Of a stretch of 5,045 bases of DNA, positions 1-5,045 are shown piece after piece. This stretch comes from Acidobacteriota bacterium (GTDB lineage: Bacteria > Acidobacteriota > UBA6911 > JACQSX01). The stretch is from positions 1 to 5,045 of the forward strand of contig JACQGG010000200.1 in assembly GCA_016199665.1 (NCBI GenBank), read 5' to 3'. Under the pieces are notes generated by a model. That model did not search any database. It saw only the letters and a program-made list of their open reading frames with translations, and had not been told where the DNA came from. The position numbers and the translations under genes are program-made. The first letter of the stretch is position 1. Each line of letters begins with the position of its first letter.

Positions 1-221
1 AGCGGAGGCAGTGTGGGCATCGGAACAGAGAATCCGGCTGCAGGCTACAAGCTGCACGTTGCGGGCGCGGTGAAAGTCGACGGCAACATTGCCTCCAAGT
101 TCCAGGATCTGGCCGAGTGGCAGGAACAAAGATGCACCGGCCCGGAACACTGATTGGCAAGGCACTGGAGTCGCTCGCAGAAGGCGAAGGAGAAATTCTG
201 GTACTGCTGAGTCTGCAGTAG
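1..221 (+). pseudogene. 3' remnant of a surface/tail-fibre-like protein gene, internally deleted and frameshifted
   Basis: The gene runs in from the left edge. The first frame (codons from position 1) encodes a fibre-type repeat, VGIGTENPAAGYKLHVAG, followed by VDGNIASKFQDLAEW. From memory of this family, proteins with this segment normally continue for roughly 100 residues and end in a conserved tail. Here the first frame leaves the family after Trp (118-120) and stops at 153. The expected tail appears at once in another frame: about 123-221 reads GTKMHRPGTLIGKAL, then a Gly/Glu-rich stretch, then ILVLLSLQ and a TAG at 219-221. The join lies near 115-123. The simplest reading is an out-of-frame internal deletion, leaving a pseudogene or a product with a short abnormal tail. 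An assembly collapse is the main alternative. Its family is associated with exported surface or appendage-like proteins; the exact function is unknown. The gene converges on the M50 protease gene. Confidence 0.7.
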
Positions 222-235
222 TCTGCATGCGCGCG

Positions 236-1210
236 CTAGAGCACCCTCACGGGTACGACGATGAAAGTGATGATGAAGATCAGCACGGCCAGCAGAGCCA
301 GGACGGTGCGGGAACCGCCGATCTGGGGGCCTTCATGGAGCGGGCGCGGGTGTTTCAGACCGATGAAAACGAGCACCATTCCGAACAGCAGGTATCCCGG
401 CATGGGTAACGCGGAAAGGCTGATCAGCACCAGGAATACCAGAGTGGCGCCCGAAATCCAACGGTGAGCCTTCGGACCGGCAATTGCAAACGCAAGGTGG
501 CCGCCGTCCAGTTGCCCAATCGGCAGCAGGTTCAGACTGGTTGCCAGCATCCCGAACCAGGCCGCGAATCCAACCGGGTGGAGGTTAATTTGAACGTTCG
601 GATCCGCAAAAATCACTCGGGACAACCACCTGAACAGGAAGGGTTCTCCAAATTCGTAGGCGCCGCTGGTGATGGTCCCGCGGTAAACCGTCGAAAGATT
701 CAATCCGATGATCAGGGCCGGCATCAGGACAGCAAACCCGGCAAGCGGACCAGCAACACCCACGTCGAACAACTGGCGCGAGTCACCGAAGGGGGACTTG
801 ATGCGAATTACGGCCCCGAACGTTCCAAAAGGATTCAGCAGCGGCGGCGCCGGCAACACATACGGGTAGGTGGCATCGATGCCGTAATACCGGCACATCA
901 GAAAGTGCCCCATTTCGTGCGCCATCAAAATAGCGAGCAGGGTCACCGAGAATGGGATGCCGAGCCACCATGCTTCCGGGCTAAGCAGGAAGGAGACGGT
1001 AAGTGCAGGGGTGCGGATTCCCGCCTGGCGCAGGAAGCCCACCTGCATGAAGATTCCCGCCAGCAGCGTGGTGAAGATCGTGAGGCCAAAAAGCATGGCG
1101 GGAACCAGAATTCTGGGACGCGTTCGCTCCGGGCGGTGTACTGAATAAAACTCAAAAGGTTGGGCAGGGTTCTGATCCGCTTCAACCTGTTCAAGCTCGT
1201 TCTCGCTCAA
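236..1210 (-). CDS. M50 family (site-2-protease type) membrane zinc metalloprotease
   Basis: This is a predicted 324-residue polytopic intramembrane protease. Members of the family cut membrane-embedded substrates, often anti-sigma factors or signal-peptide remnants; the substrate here is unknown. About 33 charged N-terminal residues precede a hydrophobic segment near 34-59. The zinc motif HEMGH is at 98-102 inside the next membrane segment. Further hydrophobic segments lie near 148-172, 212-232, 252-268, 271-285 and 302-322. The second catalytic motif, NLLPIGQLDGGH at 227-238, supplies the LDG aspartate (Asp235). All core catalytic residues are therefore present. I see no PDZ domain inserted between the motifs, so it resembles the compact EGY1-like forms rather than RseP. 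The only start that keeps the first membrane segment with its N-terminal extension is TTG at 1208-1210. An in-frame TAG, the HU stop codon, lies 12 bases upstream, and the ribosome-binding site is weak. It is probably co-transcribed with the HU gene. Confidence 0.9.
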   Translation of the reverse strand: MSENELEQVEADQNPAQPFEFYSVHRPERTRPRILVPAMLFGLTIFTTLLAGIFMQVGFLRQAGIRTPALTVSFLLSPEAWWLGIPFSVTLLAILMAHEMGHFLMCRYYGIDATYPYVLPAPPLLNPFGTFGAVIRIKSPFGDSRQLFDVGVAGPLAGFAVLMPALIIGLNLSTVYRGTITSGAYEFGEPFLFRWLSRVIFADPNVQINLHPVGFAAWFGMLATSLNLLPIGQLDGGHLAFAIAGPKAHRWISGATLVFLVLISLSALPMPGYLLFGMVLVFIGLKHPRPLHEGPQIGGSRTVLALLAVLIFIITFIVVPVRVL

Positions 1211-1222
1211 GGGGGATTTCGC

Positions 1223-1510
1223 CTACTTGGGTTGCGCATCATCCTGGTAGAATCGGATTTCCTTTCCTGGCTTGAAACGAACCGTCTTTCCCGGTGGAAT
1301 CGGAACCTCGTCTCCCGTCCGCGGATTTCGCCCGATCCCGCTTTTTCGGGGCTTGACCATAAATACCCCGAATCCCCGCAATTCAATCCGGTCACCGCGC
1401 CGCATGGCGGCTTTGAGCGAGCCAAAAACGGATTCAACCGCCATTTCGGCTTTCACTTTCGCGATACCGAGTTCTTTTGATACCCGGTTCACGATATCTT
1501 GTTTGATCAC
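1223..1510 (-). CDS. HU/IHF family histone-like DNA-binding protein
   Basis: This 95-residue protein has the usual length of HU and IHF subunits, which bind and bend DNA as dimers in the nucleoid. Residues 1-40 form the helical dimerisation half. The family signature follows: RGFGVFMVKPRKSGIGRNP (45-63), then RTGDEVPIPPG and VRFKPGKEIR. These make up the beta-arm that wraps the minor groove. Pro63 in GRNPRTG matches the proline that intercalates between base pairs in this family. Translation starts at GTG (1508-1510) behind an excellent Shine-Dalgarno sequence, GGAGGAG, and just below a strong promoter. The gene comes first in a leftward unit with the M50 protease. HU and IHF subunits cannot be told apart reliably from this sequence alone, so no symbol is given. 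Confidence 0.95.
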   Translation of the reverse strand: MIKQDIVNRVSKELGIAKVKAEMAVESVFGSLKAAMRRGDRIELRGFGVFMVKPRKSGIGRNPRTGDEVPIPPGKTVRFKPGKEIRFYQDDAQPK

Positions 1511-1512
1511 TG

Positions 1513-1519
1513 CTCCTCC
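1513..1519 (-). promoter_or_regulatory. Shine-Dalgarno sequence of the HU-like gene
   Basis: On the minus strand GGAGGAG precedes the GTG start by two bases, or by four counting from the GGAGG core. It is the strongest ribosome-binding site in the window and decides the choice of a GTG start for this gene. Confidence 0.75.
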
Positions 1520-1534
1520 AACGGATGCTTACGG

Positions 1535-1564
1535 ATTCTATTTTGCCGCAAAGAAGCGTGTCAA
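1535..1564 (-). promoter_or_regulatory. Sigma70-type promoter for the HU-like gene and M50 protease
   Basis: Read on the minus strand, TTGACA (1559-1564, a perfect -35 box) is followed by an 18-base spacer and TAGAAT (1535-1540, five of six matches to TATAAT). Transcription should start near 1528, giving a leader of only about 18 bases that is largely filled by the Shine-Dalgarno sequence. This suggests strong, essentially constitutive expression, as expected for an abundant nucleoid protein. Confidence 0.7.
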
Positions 1565-1624
1565 TCTAAAAGTATGTAATGCAAGGTCTTACGTGGATTC
1601 CTCCTGCGTCGGCCGAAGCGGATG

Positions 1625-1633
1625 TGCTACACT
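1625..1633 (+). promoter_or_regulatory. Candidate extended -10 promoter for dcd-leuS
   Basis: TGCTACACT combines a TG extension (1625-1626) with TACACT (1628-1633, four of six matches to TATAAT). No good -35 hexamer is found 16-18 bases upstream, so the call rests on the extended -10 element. It would place the start near 1640 and give dcd a leader of about 100 bases. It lies in the divergent spacer that also holds the HU promoter. The call is tentative. Confidence 0.3.
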
Positions 1634-1646
1634 GCCTGCGCCGCGA

Positions 1647-1673
1647 AGCCAAGCGCCAAGTGCGCTTCAGGCT
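1647..1673 (+). other. Inverted repeat (hairpin) in the predicted dcd leader
   Basis: AAGCGC (1651-1656) and GCGCTT (1662-1667) form a perfect 6-bp stem with a 5-base loop. The stem extends through AGCC (1647-1650) pairing with GGCT (1670-1673) across a two-base bulge. It falls inside the predicted dcd transcript and has no T-run after it, so it is not an obvious terminator. It could be an RNA structure or a dyad operator; no known riboswitch class is recognised. Confidence 0.35.
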
Positions 1674-1739
1674 GCAGCGTCAGGCCTCAGGGTGGATCCC
1701 GCCGGCCGGGGCGAGCGGCCCAGGACAGCGGCCCAACTT

Positions 1740-2303
1740 ATGGCAGTGCAACCGGATAGCTGGATTCAAAAAATGGCCCGAGAAAGGCGCATGATCGAGC
1801 CTTTTTCAGAGTCACTGGTGAGTACGGGAATCTCGTTTGGAACGACTTCCTACGGCTACGATATGAGGATTTCCAACGAATTTCGCGTTCTGCGGCCGGA
1901 TGCCTGCGGCCGTCTTGACCCCAAGCGGTTTGATGACGAGTTATTTGAGAAAATTACGGCGGACGTGCTTGAGTTGCAACCGCATTCAGTGGCGATCGCC
2001 CGGTCGATCGAATACTTTCGGATTCCCCGTAACATCCTCACCCTCTGCGTCGGCAAAAGTACCTATGCGCGCTGCGGGCTGCTGGTCAATATCACTCCCT
2101 TCGAGCCGGAATGGGAGGGCTTTGTCACCCTGAGTCTGTTGAATCCGACGCCGCTGCCGATGCGTGTTTACGCAAACGAAGGGATCGCCCAGGTCATCTT
2201 CCTTCAGGCCAGCGCGGAGTGTGATGTTTCTTATCGCGACCGGAAGGGAAAGTACCAGTCACAGGGAGGGATTGTGTACTCAAAGGTGCAAGACAAGCCG
2301 TGA
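1740..2303 (+). CDS. dcd: dCTP deaminase family protein (catalytic Glu position is Ser)
   Basis: This 187-residue protein belongs to the dCTP deaminase family, which converts dCTP to dUTP (or to dUMP in bifunctional members) for thymidylate synthesis in the cytosol. It aligns end to end, from memory, with the roughly 190-residue bacterial branch: DSWIQKMA near 6-13, GTTSYGYDMR at 34-43, EYFRIPRN at 91-98, GKSTYARCG at 105-113, TPFEPEWEGFVTL at 119-131, YANEGIAQVIF near 144-154 and GKYQSQGG at 170-177. Ser107 and Arg111 correspond to E. coli Ser111 and Arg115. The oddity is 131-135, LSLLN, where the family has LExxN: Ser132 replaces the glutamate equivalent to E. coli Glu138. ATG at 1740 gives the family's normal N-terminus, although its Shine-Dalgarno sequence is poor and the frame stays open far upstream. 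The last four bases overlap leuS. Family membership is secure; deaminase activity is not. Confidence 0.92.
   Translation: MAVQPDSWIQKMARERRMIEPFSESLVSTGISFGTTSYGYDMRISNEFRVLRPDACGRLDPKRFDDELFEKITADVLELQPHSVAIARSIEYFRIPRNILTLCVGKSTYARCGLLVNITPFEPEWEGFVTLSLLNPTPLPMRVYANEGIAQVIFLQASAECDVSYRDRKGKYQSQGGIVYSKVQDKP
2300..2303 (+). promoter_or_regulatory. dcd-leuS stop/start overlap (GTGA)
   Basis: The leuS GTG start and the dcd TGA stop share two bases within GTGA. The best upstream purine run, AAAGG near 2282-2286, is rather far from the start. This favours translational coupling and a single dcd-leuS mRNA. Confidence 0.6.
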
Positions 2304-4756
2304 GAGACTCCTACGACTTCAAGCAGATCGAGCGGAAATGGCAGGAGAGATGGTTGGGAGATAACGAGTTTGCGGCTTCAGAAACAGGCGGCAAGCCGAA
2401 GTACTACGCGCTCGAGATGCTTCCATACCCCAGCGGCAAGCTGCACATGGGCCATGTGCGCAATTACAGCCTTGGCGACGCGGTAGCCCGTTACAAGCGG
2501 ATGCGGGGGTTCAACGTCATCCACCCGATCGGCTGGGATGCGTTCGGTCTGCCGGCAGAGAACGCGGCGATCAAACATGGCACGCATCCTGAAAAGTGGA
2601 CCCTGGATAACATCGCCAACATGAAGGCGCAGTGCATCCGGCTCGGCATCAGCTATGACTGGAACCGCGAGACCACGACTTGTCTGCCGGAGTATTACCG
2701 CTGGAACCAGTGGTTTTTTCTACGGATGTTTGAGCGGGGTCTCGCATACCGAAAGAAGGGAATCGTCAACTGGTGCAATGTCTGCCAGACGGTGCTGGCC
2801 AATGAGCAGGTGGAAAACGGACGCTGCTGGCGAGATGAAAGCCAGGTAGAGAACCGGGAGCTGGAGCAGTGGTATTTTCGGATCACCGATTACGCCGAGC
2901 AACTGCTGGATGATCTCGGCCAGCTAAAATCCTGGCCGGAGAAAGTCCAGATCATGCAGCGCAACTGGATTGGCCGCTCTGAAGGCGCGCGCGTGCATTT
3001 CCCGGTTGAAGGCCGGGCGGAACCAATCGAGATTTTTACGACACGCCTGGATACCGTGTATGGCGCCACTTTCCTGGTGCTCGCGCCGGAACATTCACGG
3101 GTTATGGAGGCGCTCTCCAGTCATCCGGCCAAGGAGAGCGCTCTTGAGGAAGTGGGAAGGTATCGAGCTCAGCAAAAGATGGTCCGCGAGGGAGCAGAAG
3201 CTGACAAGCTCGGCCTTTTTACCGGGAGTTATTGCTTCAACCCGTTTACCGGCGAACGCATCCCCATCTGGATCGCCAATTTTGTCCTGATGGAATACGG
3301 CACGGGAGCGATCATGGCGGTGCCGGCGCACGACGAGCGCGACTATGAGTTTGCCGGGAAGTATGGCTTGGAGATTCGCAGAGTAATTGAGCCGGTCGAC
3401 GGGTCAGATGCGGCACTTCCTTTCTGCCAGTATGGCAGGCTGGTGAATTCCGGCCCGTATTCCGGCATGGAGTCAGCCGACGCCCTGCAGAAAATGTATT
3501 CCTTTGTCAAAGAGAAGAATCTTGGCGAGGCGTCCGTCTCCTATCGGCTGAAGGACTGGGGAATCTCGCGCCAGCGCTACTGGGGAACCCCGATTCCGAT
3601 TGTGGACTGCCTGGACTGCGGGGCGGTCCCGGTGCCGGATGATCAGCTCCCGGTCGTGCTTCCCCGCCTGGAATCGATAAAACTGGGCGGCTCTCCTCTA
3701 GCCACCACGCCGGAATTTGTAGACGTTCCCTGCCCGCGTTGCCGCAGGCCCGCCAGGCGGGAGACCGATACCATGGACACTTTTGTCGATTCCTCCTGGT
3801 ATTTCTACCGCTATTGTGATCCGGCGAATGACCGGATGCCGTTTGATGCGGAAAAAGTCAGATACTGGTTTCCAGTGGATCAATACATCGGTGGCGTCGA
3901 GCATGCCATCCTGCATCTGATCTACATGCGCTTCTTCACCAAGGTCATGCGCGATCTGGGCCTGGTGTCCTGGGATGAGCCCGTCTCAAGCCTCTTTACC
4001 CAGGGGATGGTGACCAAGGACGGGGCGAAGATGGCAAAATCCAAGGGGAATATCGTGGATCCGGATCAGTTGGTGGATCTGTTCGGAGCGGACACGATAA
4101 GGTTGTTCATCCTCTTCGCCGCACCTCCGGAAAAAGATCTGGACTGGAATCAATCGGGAGTGGAAGGGTGTTTCCGCTTTCTGAACCGGATCTGGCGCCT
4201 GTTTTCGCGTTACCACCCGCTCTTTCTCCGCCCCTCCGAAGCGGTGGAAGTGCGCAGTGAGGAAGATCGTAAATTGCTTCGCAAACTGCATCAGACCCTG
4301 CGGCGCGTCGGCAATGATATGGCGCGGTTCCACATGAACACGGCTATTGCCGCCATCATGGAGTTCCTGAACTCCCTCGCCGAATACGACGACCGGGCGA
4401 CGGAGAAGAATGGGTCGCTGCTGCGGGAAGTCTTCAACCAGACTGCCCTGATTCTTTCGCCGTTTGCGCCTCATTTCTGTGAAGAAATGTGGGAGCGACT
4501 CGGACATCCTGATCGGATCTCCTTCCAGACTTGGCCTGAGGCGGATCCCGCCTGGCTGGAGGAAGAAGAAATCGAGATTGTCGTCCAGGTCAATGGCAGG
4601 GTTCGCGGCCGCTTTCTCGTGCCGGCAGGAATCGACGAGGAACGTTGCCGGCAGTTGGCGCTGCAGGATCAACGCATCCAAAGCTACTTGGAGGGCAAAA
4701 CGGTCCGTAGATTGGTCTATGTTCCCGCCCGCCTGCTTAACATCGTGGCCGCGTAG
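2300..4756 (+). CDS. leuS: Leucyl-tRNA synthetase
   Basis: This is a complete 818-residue class I synthetase, a usual bacterial length, that attaches leucine to tRNA-Leu using ATP in the cytosol. The catalytic core starts with LPYPSGKLHMGH, whose HMGH at 49-52 is the HIGH motif. A zinc-type segment follows (Cys159, Cys162, Cys176). The CP1 editing domain, which hydrolyses mischarged tRNA, has TTRLDT at 247-252 and GTGAIMAVPAHDERD at 334-348. A second Cys4 knuckle uses Cys437, Cys440, Cys478 and Cys481, followed by TDTMDTFVDSSWYF. The KMSKS loop is KMAKS at 577-581. The anticodon-binding helical domain follows, and the C-terminal domain starts near VVQVNGRVRGRF (761-772). Translation starts at GTG 2300-2302, which overlaps the dcd stop (GTGA), so it is probably coupled to dcd translation. 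I see no T-box or leader peptide; none would fit inside the overlap. Confidence 0.97.
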   Translation: MRDSYDFKQIERKWQERWLGDNEFAASETGGKPKYYALEMLPYPSGKLHMGHVRNYSLGDAVARYKRMRGFNVIHPIGWDAFGLPAENAAIKHGTHPEKWTLDNIANMKAQCIRLGISYDWNRETTTCLPEYYRWNQWFFLRMFERGLAYRKKGIVNWCNVCQTVLANEQVENGRCWRDESQVENRELEQWYFRITDYAEQLLDDLGQLKSWPEKVQIMQRNWIGRSEGARVHFPVEGRAEPIEIFTTRLDTVYGATFLVLAPEHSRVMEALSSHPAKESALEEVGRYRAQQKMVREGAEADKLGLFTGSYCFNPFTGERIPIWIANFVLMEYGTGAIMAVPAHDERDYEFAGKYGLEIRRVIEPVDGSDAALPFCQYGRLVNSGPYSGMESADALQKMYSFVKEKNLGEASVSYRLKDWGISRQRYWGTPIPIVDCLDCGAVPVPDDQLPVVLPRLESIKLGGSPLATTPEFVDVPCPRCRRPARRETDTMDTFVDSSWYFYRYCDPANDRMPFDAEKVRYWFPVDQYIGGVEHAILHLIYMRFFTKVMRDLGLVSWDEPVSSLFTQGMVTKDGAKMAKSKGNIVDPDQLVDLFGADTIRLFILFAAPPEKDLDWNQSGVEGCFRFLNRIWRLFSRYHPLFLRPSEAVEVRSEEDRKLLRKLHQTLRRVGNDMARFHMNTAIAAIMEFLNSLAEYDDRATEKNGSLLREVFNQTALILSPFAPHFCEEMWERLGHPDRISFQTWPEADPAWLEEEEIEIVVQVNGRVRGRFLVPAGIDEERCRQLALQDQRIQSYLEGKTVRRLVYVPARLLNIVAA

Positions 4757-4770
4757 GCGGCGGGTTTTTT
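4724..4770 (+). terminator. Probable intrinsic terminator at the end of leuS
   Basis: GGCGGCGGG (4756-4764) is followed directly by six T (4765-4770). Its 3' arm pairs with CCCGCCCGCC (4724-4733) with one bulged C across a 22-base loop. Alternatively, a smaller perfect stem forms: GCCGC (4748-4752) with GCGGC (4757-4761) around a GTAG loop that contains most of the leuS stop codon. In that version GGG separates the stem from the T-run. Either fold ends in the same T-run, so termination near 4770 is likely. Confidence 0.6.
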
Positions 4771-4786
4771 GGTTGCCATAGAGATG

Positions 4787-4947
4787 TGGAAGGCGGAAAG
4801 CGGAAGGTGGAAGGCGGAAGGTGGAAGGCGGAAAGCAGTAGGCGGAAGGCGGAAGGCGGAAAGCAGTAGGCGGAAGGCAGAAGGCGGAAAGCAGTAGGCA
4901 GAAGGCGGAAGGCGGAAAGCAGTAGGCAGAAGGCGGAAGGCGGAAAG
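4787..4947. repeat. Tandem heptamer array (23 x 7 bp) with a 28-bp higher-order unit
   Basis: Exactly 23 uninterrupted 7-base units fill 161 bases. There are only five unit types: CGGAAGG (7 copies), CGGAAAG (6), CAGTAGG (4), TGGAAGG (3) and CAGAAGG (3). From 4836 the units fall into four 28-bp super-repeats, 4836-4863, 4864-4891, 4892-4919 and 4920-4947. Each begins with CAGTAGG and ends with CGGAAAG, and the last two are identical. After 4947 the first three bases of a further unit (CAG) occur before the pattern breaks. The proximal part (4787-4835) uses TGGAAGG in irregular alternation. The plus strand is about six-sevenths purine. The array lies just after the leuS terminator in non-coding DNA and resembles heptanucleotide repeats known from other bacteria. 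The open frame on the minus strand through it is only a product of the repeat. Confidence 0.95.
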
Positions 4948-5045
4948 CAGCGGTAACCCACAGTGTGCTGCGGTTCTTTCCAGGAAGAAATGGCTCGTTA
5001 CGAAATCGTGATTTCTCAGCAGGTTGCGACGGGAGTTTCTTAGAA
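4948..5045. other. Non-coding or unresolved edge after the heptamer array
   Basis: Together with 4771-4786 and the array, this makes a stretch of about 275 bases with no convincing gene. GCAGC (4947-4951) and GCTGC (4967-4971) form a weak 5-bp dyad, and GAAAT/ATTTC near 5001-5014 forms another. A 17-codon open frame runs from ATG at 4990 to TAG at 5041-5043 behind AGGAAG (4982-4987). It has no recognisable family and may be chance. No clear promoter is visible before the window ends. Confidence 0.5.

Noticed and set aside
202..220. 6-bp inverted repeat TACTGC/GCAGTA between the convergent genes as a bidirectional terminator
   Set aside because: The stem is short and not GC-rich, and there is no T-run on either strand next to it.
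89..409. 106-codon plus-strand frame crossing the fibre remnant and the M50 3' end
   Set aside because: It uses a TTG inside the remnant in the wrong frame, shows no family similarity, and runs antisense to the M50 gene.
464..1144. Open frame of 226 codons on the plus strand opposite the M50 gene
   Set aside because: Its product is hydrophilic, low in pattern and unlike any family, while the opposite strand encodes a clear protease with catalytic motifs. It is a GC-driven antisense shadow.
1272..1739. Upstream in-frame extension of dcd into a 343-residue protein
   Set aside because: The extension is antisense to the HU gene and its promoter and shows no family similarity; ATG at 1740 gives the normal Dcd N-terminus.
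3986..4681. Open frame of 231 codons on the minus strand opposite leuS
   Set aside because: It lies wholly within the conserved LeuRS coding sequence, has no recognisable domain, and is explained by codon composition of leuS.
4787..4947. CRISPR array
   Set aside because: The 28-bp units are contiguous with no unique spacers and are themselves made of heptamers, so this is a tandem repeat.
4737..4961. Minus-strand 74-codon frame rich in Phe-Arg-Leu-Leu-Pro-Ser repeats
   Set aside because: It is the heptamer array read as protein; its periodicity comes from the DNA repeat, not from selection on a peptide.

Overview
The window looks like bacterial chromosome of moderately high GC, most likely from an Acidobacteriota-like lineage. 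That placement is inference. It rests on the family of the broken fibre-like gene at the left edge, whose C-terminal signature I associate from memory with that phylum, and on the general character of the proteins. There is no rRNA, tRNA, CRISPR array, recognisable insertion sequence or phage module.

Layout from left to right. (1) Positions 1-221 hold the 3' end of a surface or tail-fibre-like gene that has apparently lost an internal segment and its reading frame. (2) It converges, with 14 bases between the stop codons, on a leftward pair. This pair is an HU/IHF-type DNA-binding protein (1223-1510) followed by an M50/site-2-protease-type membrane metalloprotease (236-1210). A strong sigma70-like promoter lies directly upstream of the HU gene. 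(3) A 229-base divergent spacer (1511-1739) separates this pair from a rightward operon. It holds the HU promoter, a weaker candidate promoter for the rightward genes, and a leader hairpin. (4) The rightward operon is dcd (1740-2303, dCTP deaminase family) overlapping leuS (2300-4756, leucyl-tRNA synthetase) by four bases. A GC-rich hairpin and T-run at the leuS stop codon probably terminate it. (5) Positions 4771-5045 have no convincing gene. They contain 23 uninterrupted 7-bp repeats, the last 16 of which are organised into four 28-bp higher-order units.

The genes are mostly housekeeping: chromosome architecture, membrane proteolysis, pyrimidine deoxynucleotide supply and tRNA charging. I found no convincing new multi-gene system. 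Three things deserve a second look. The Dcd protein has Ser at the position where the family carries its catalytic Glu. The fibre-like gene has a clean deletion-plus-frameshift scar. The heptamer array has a nested architecture.
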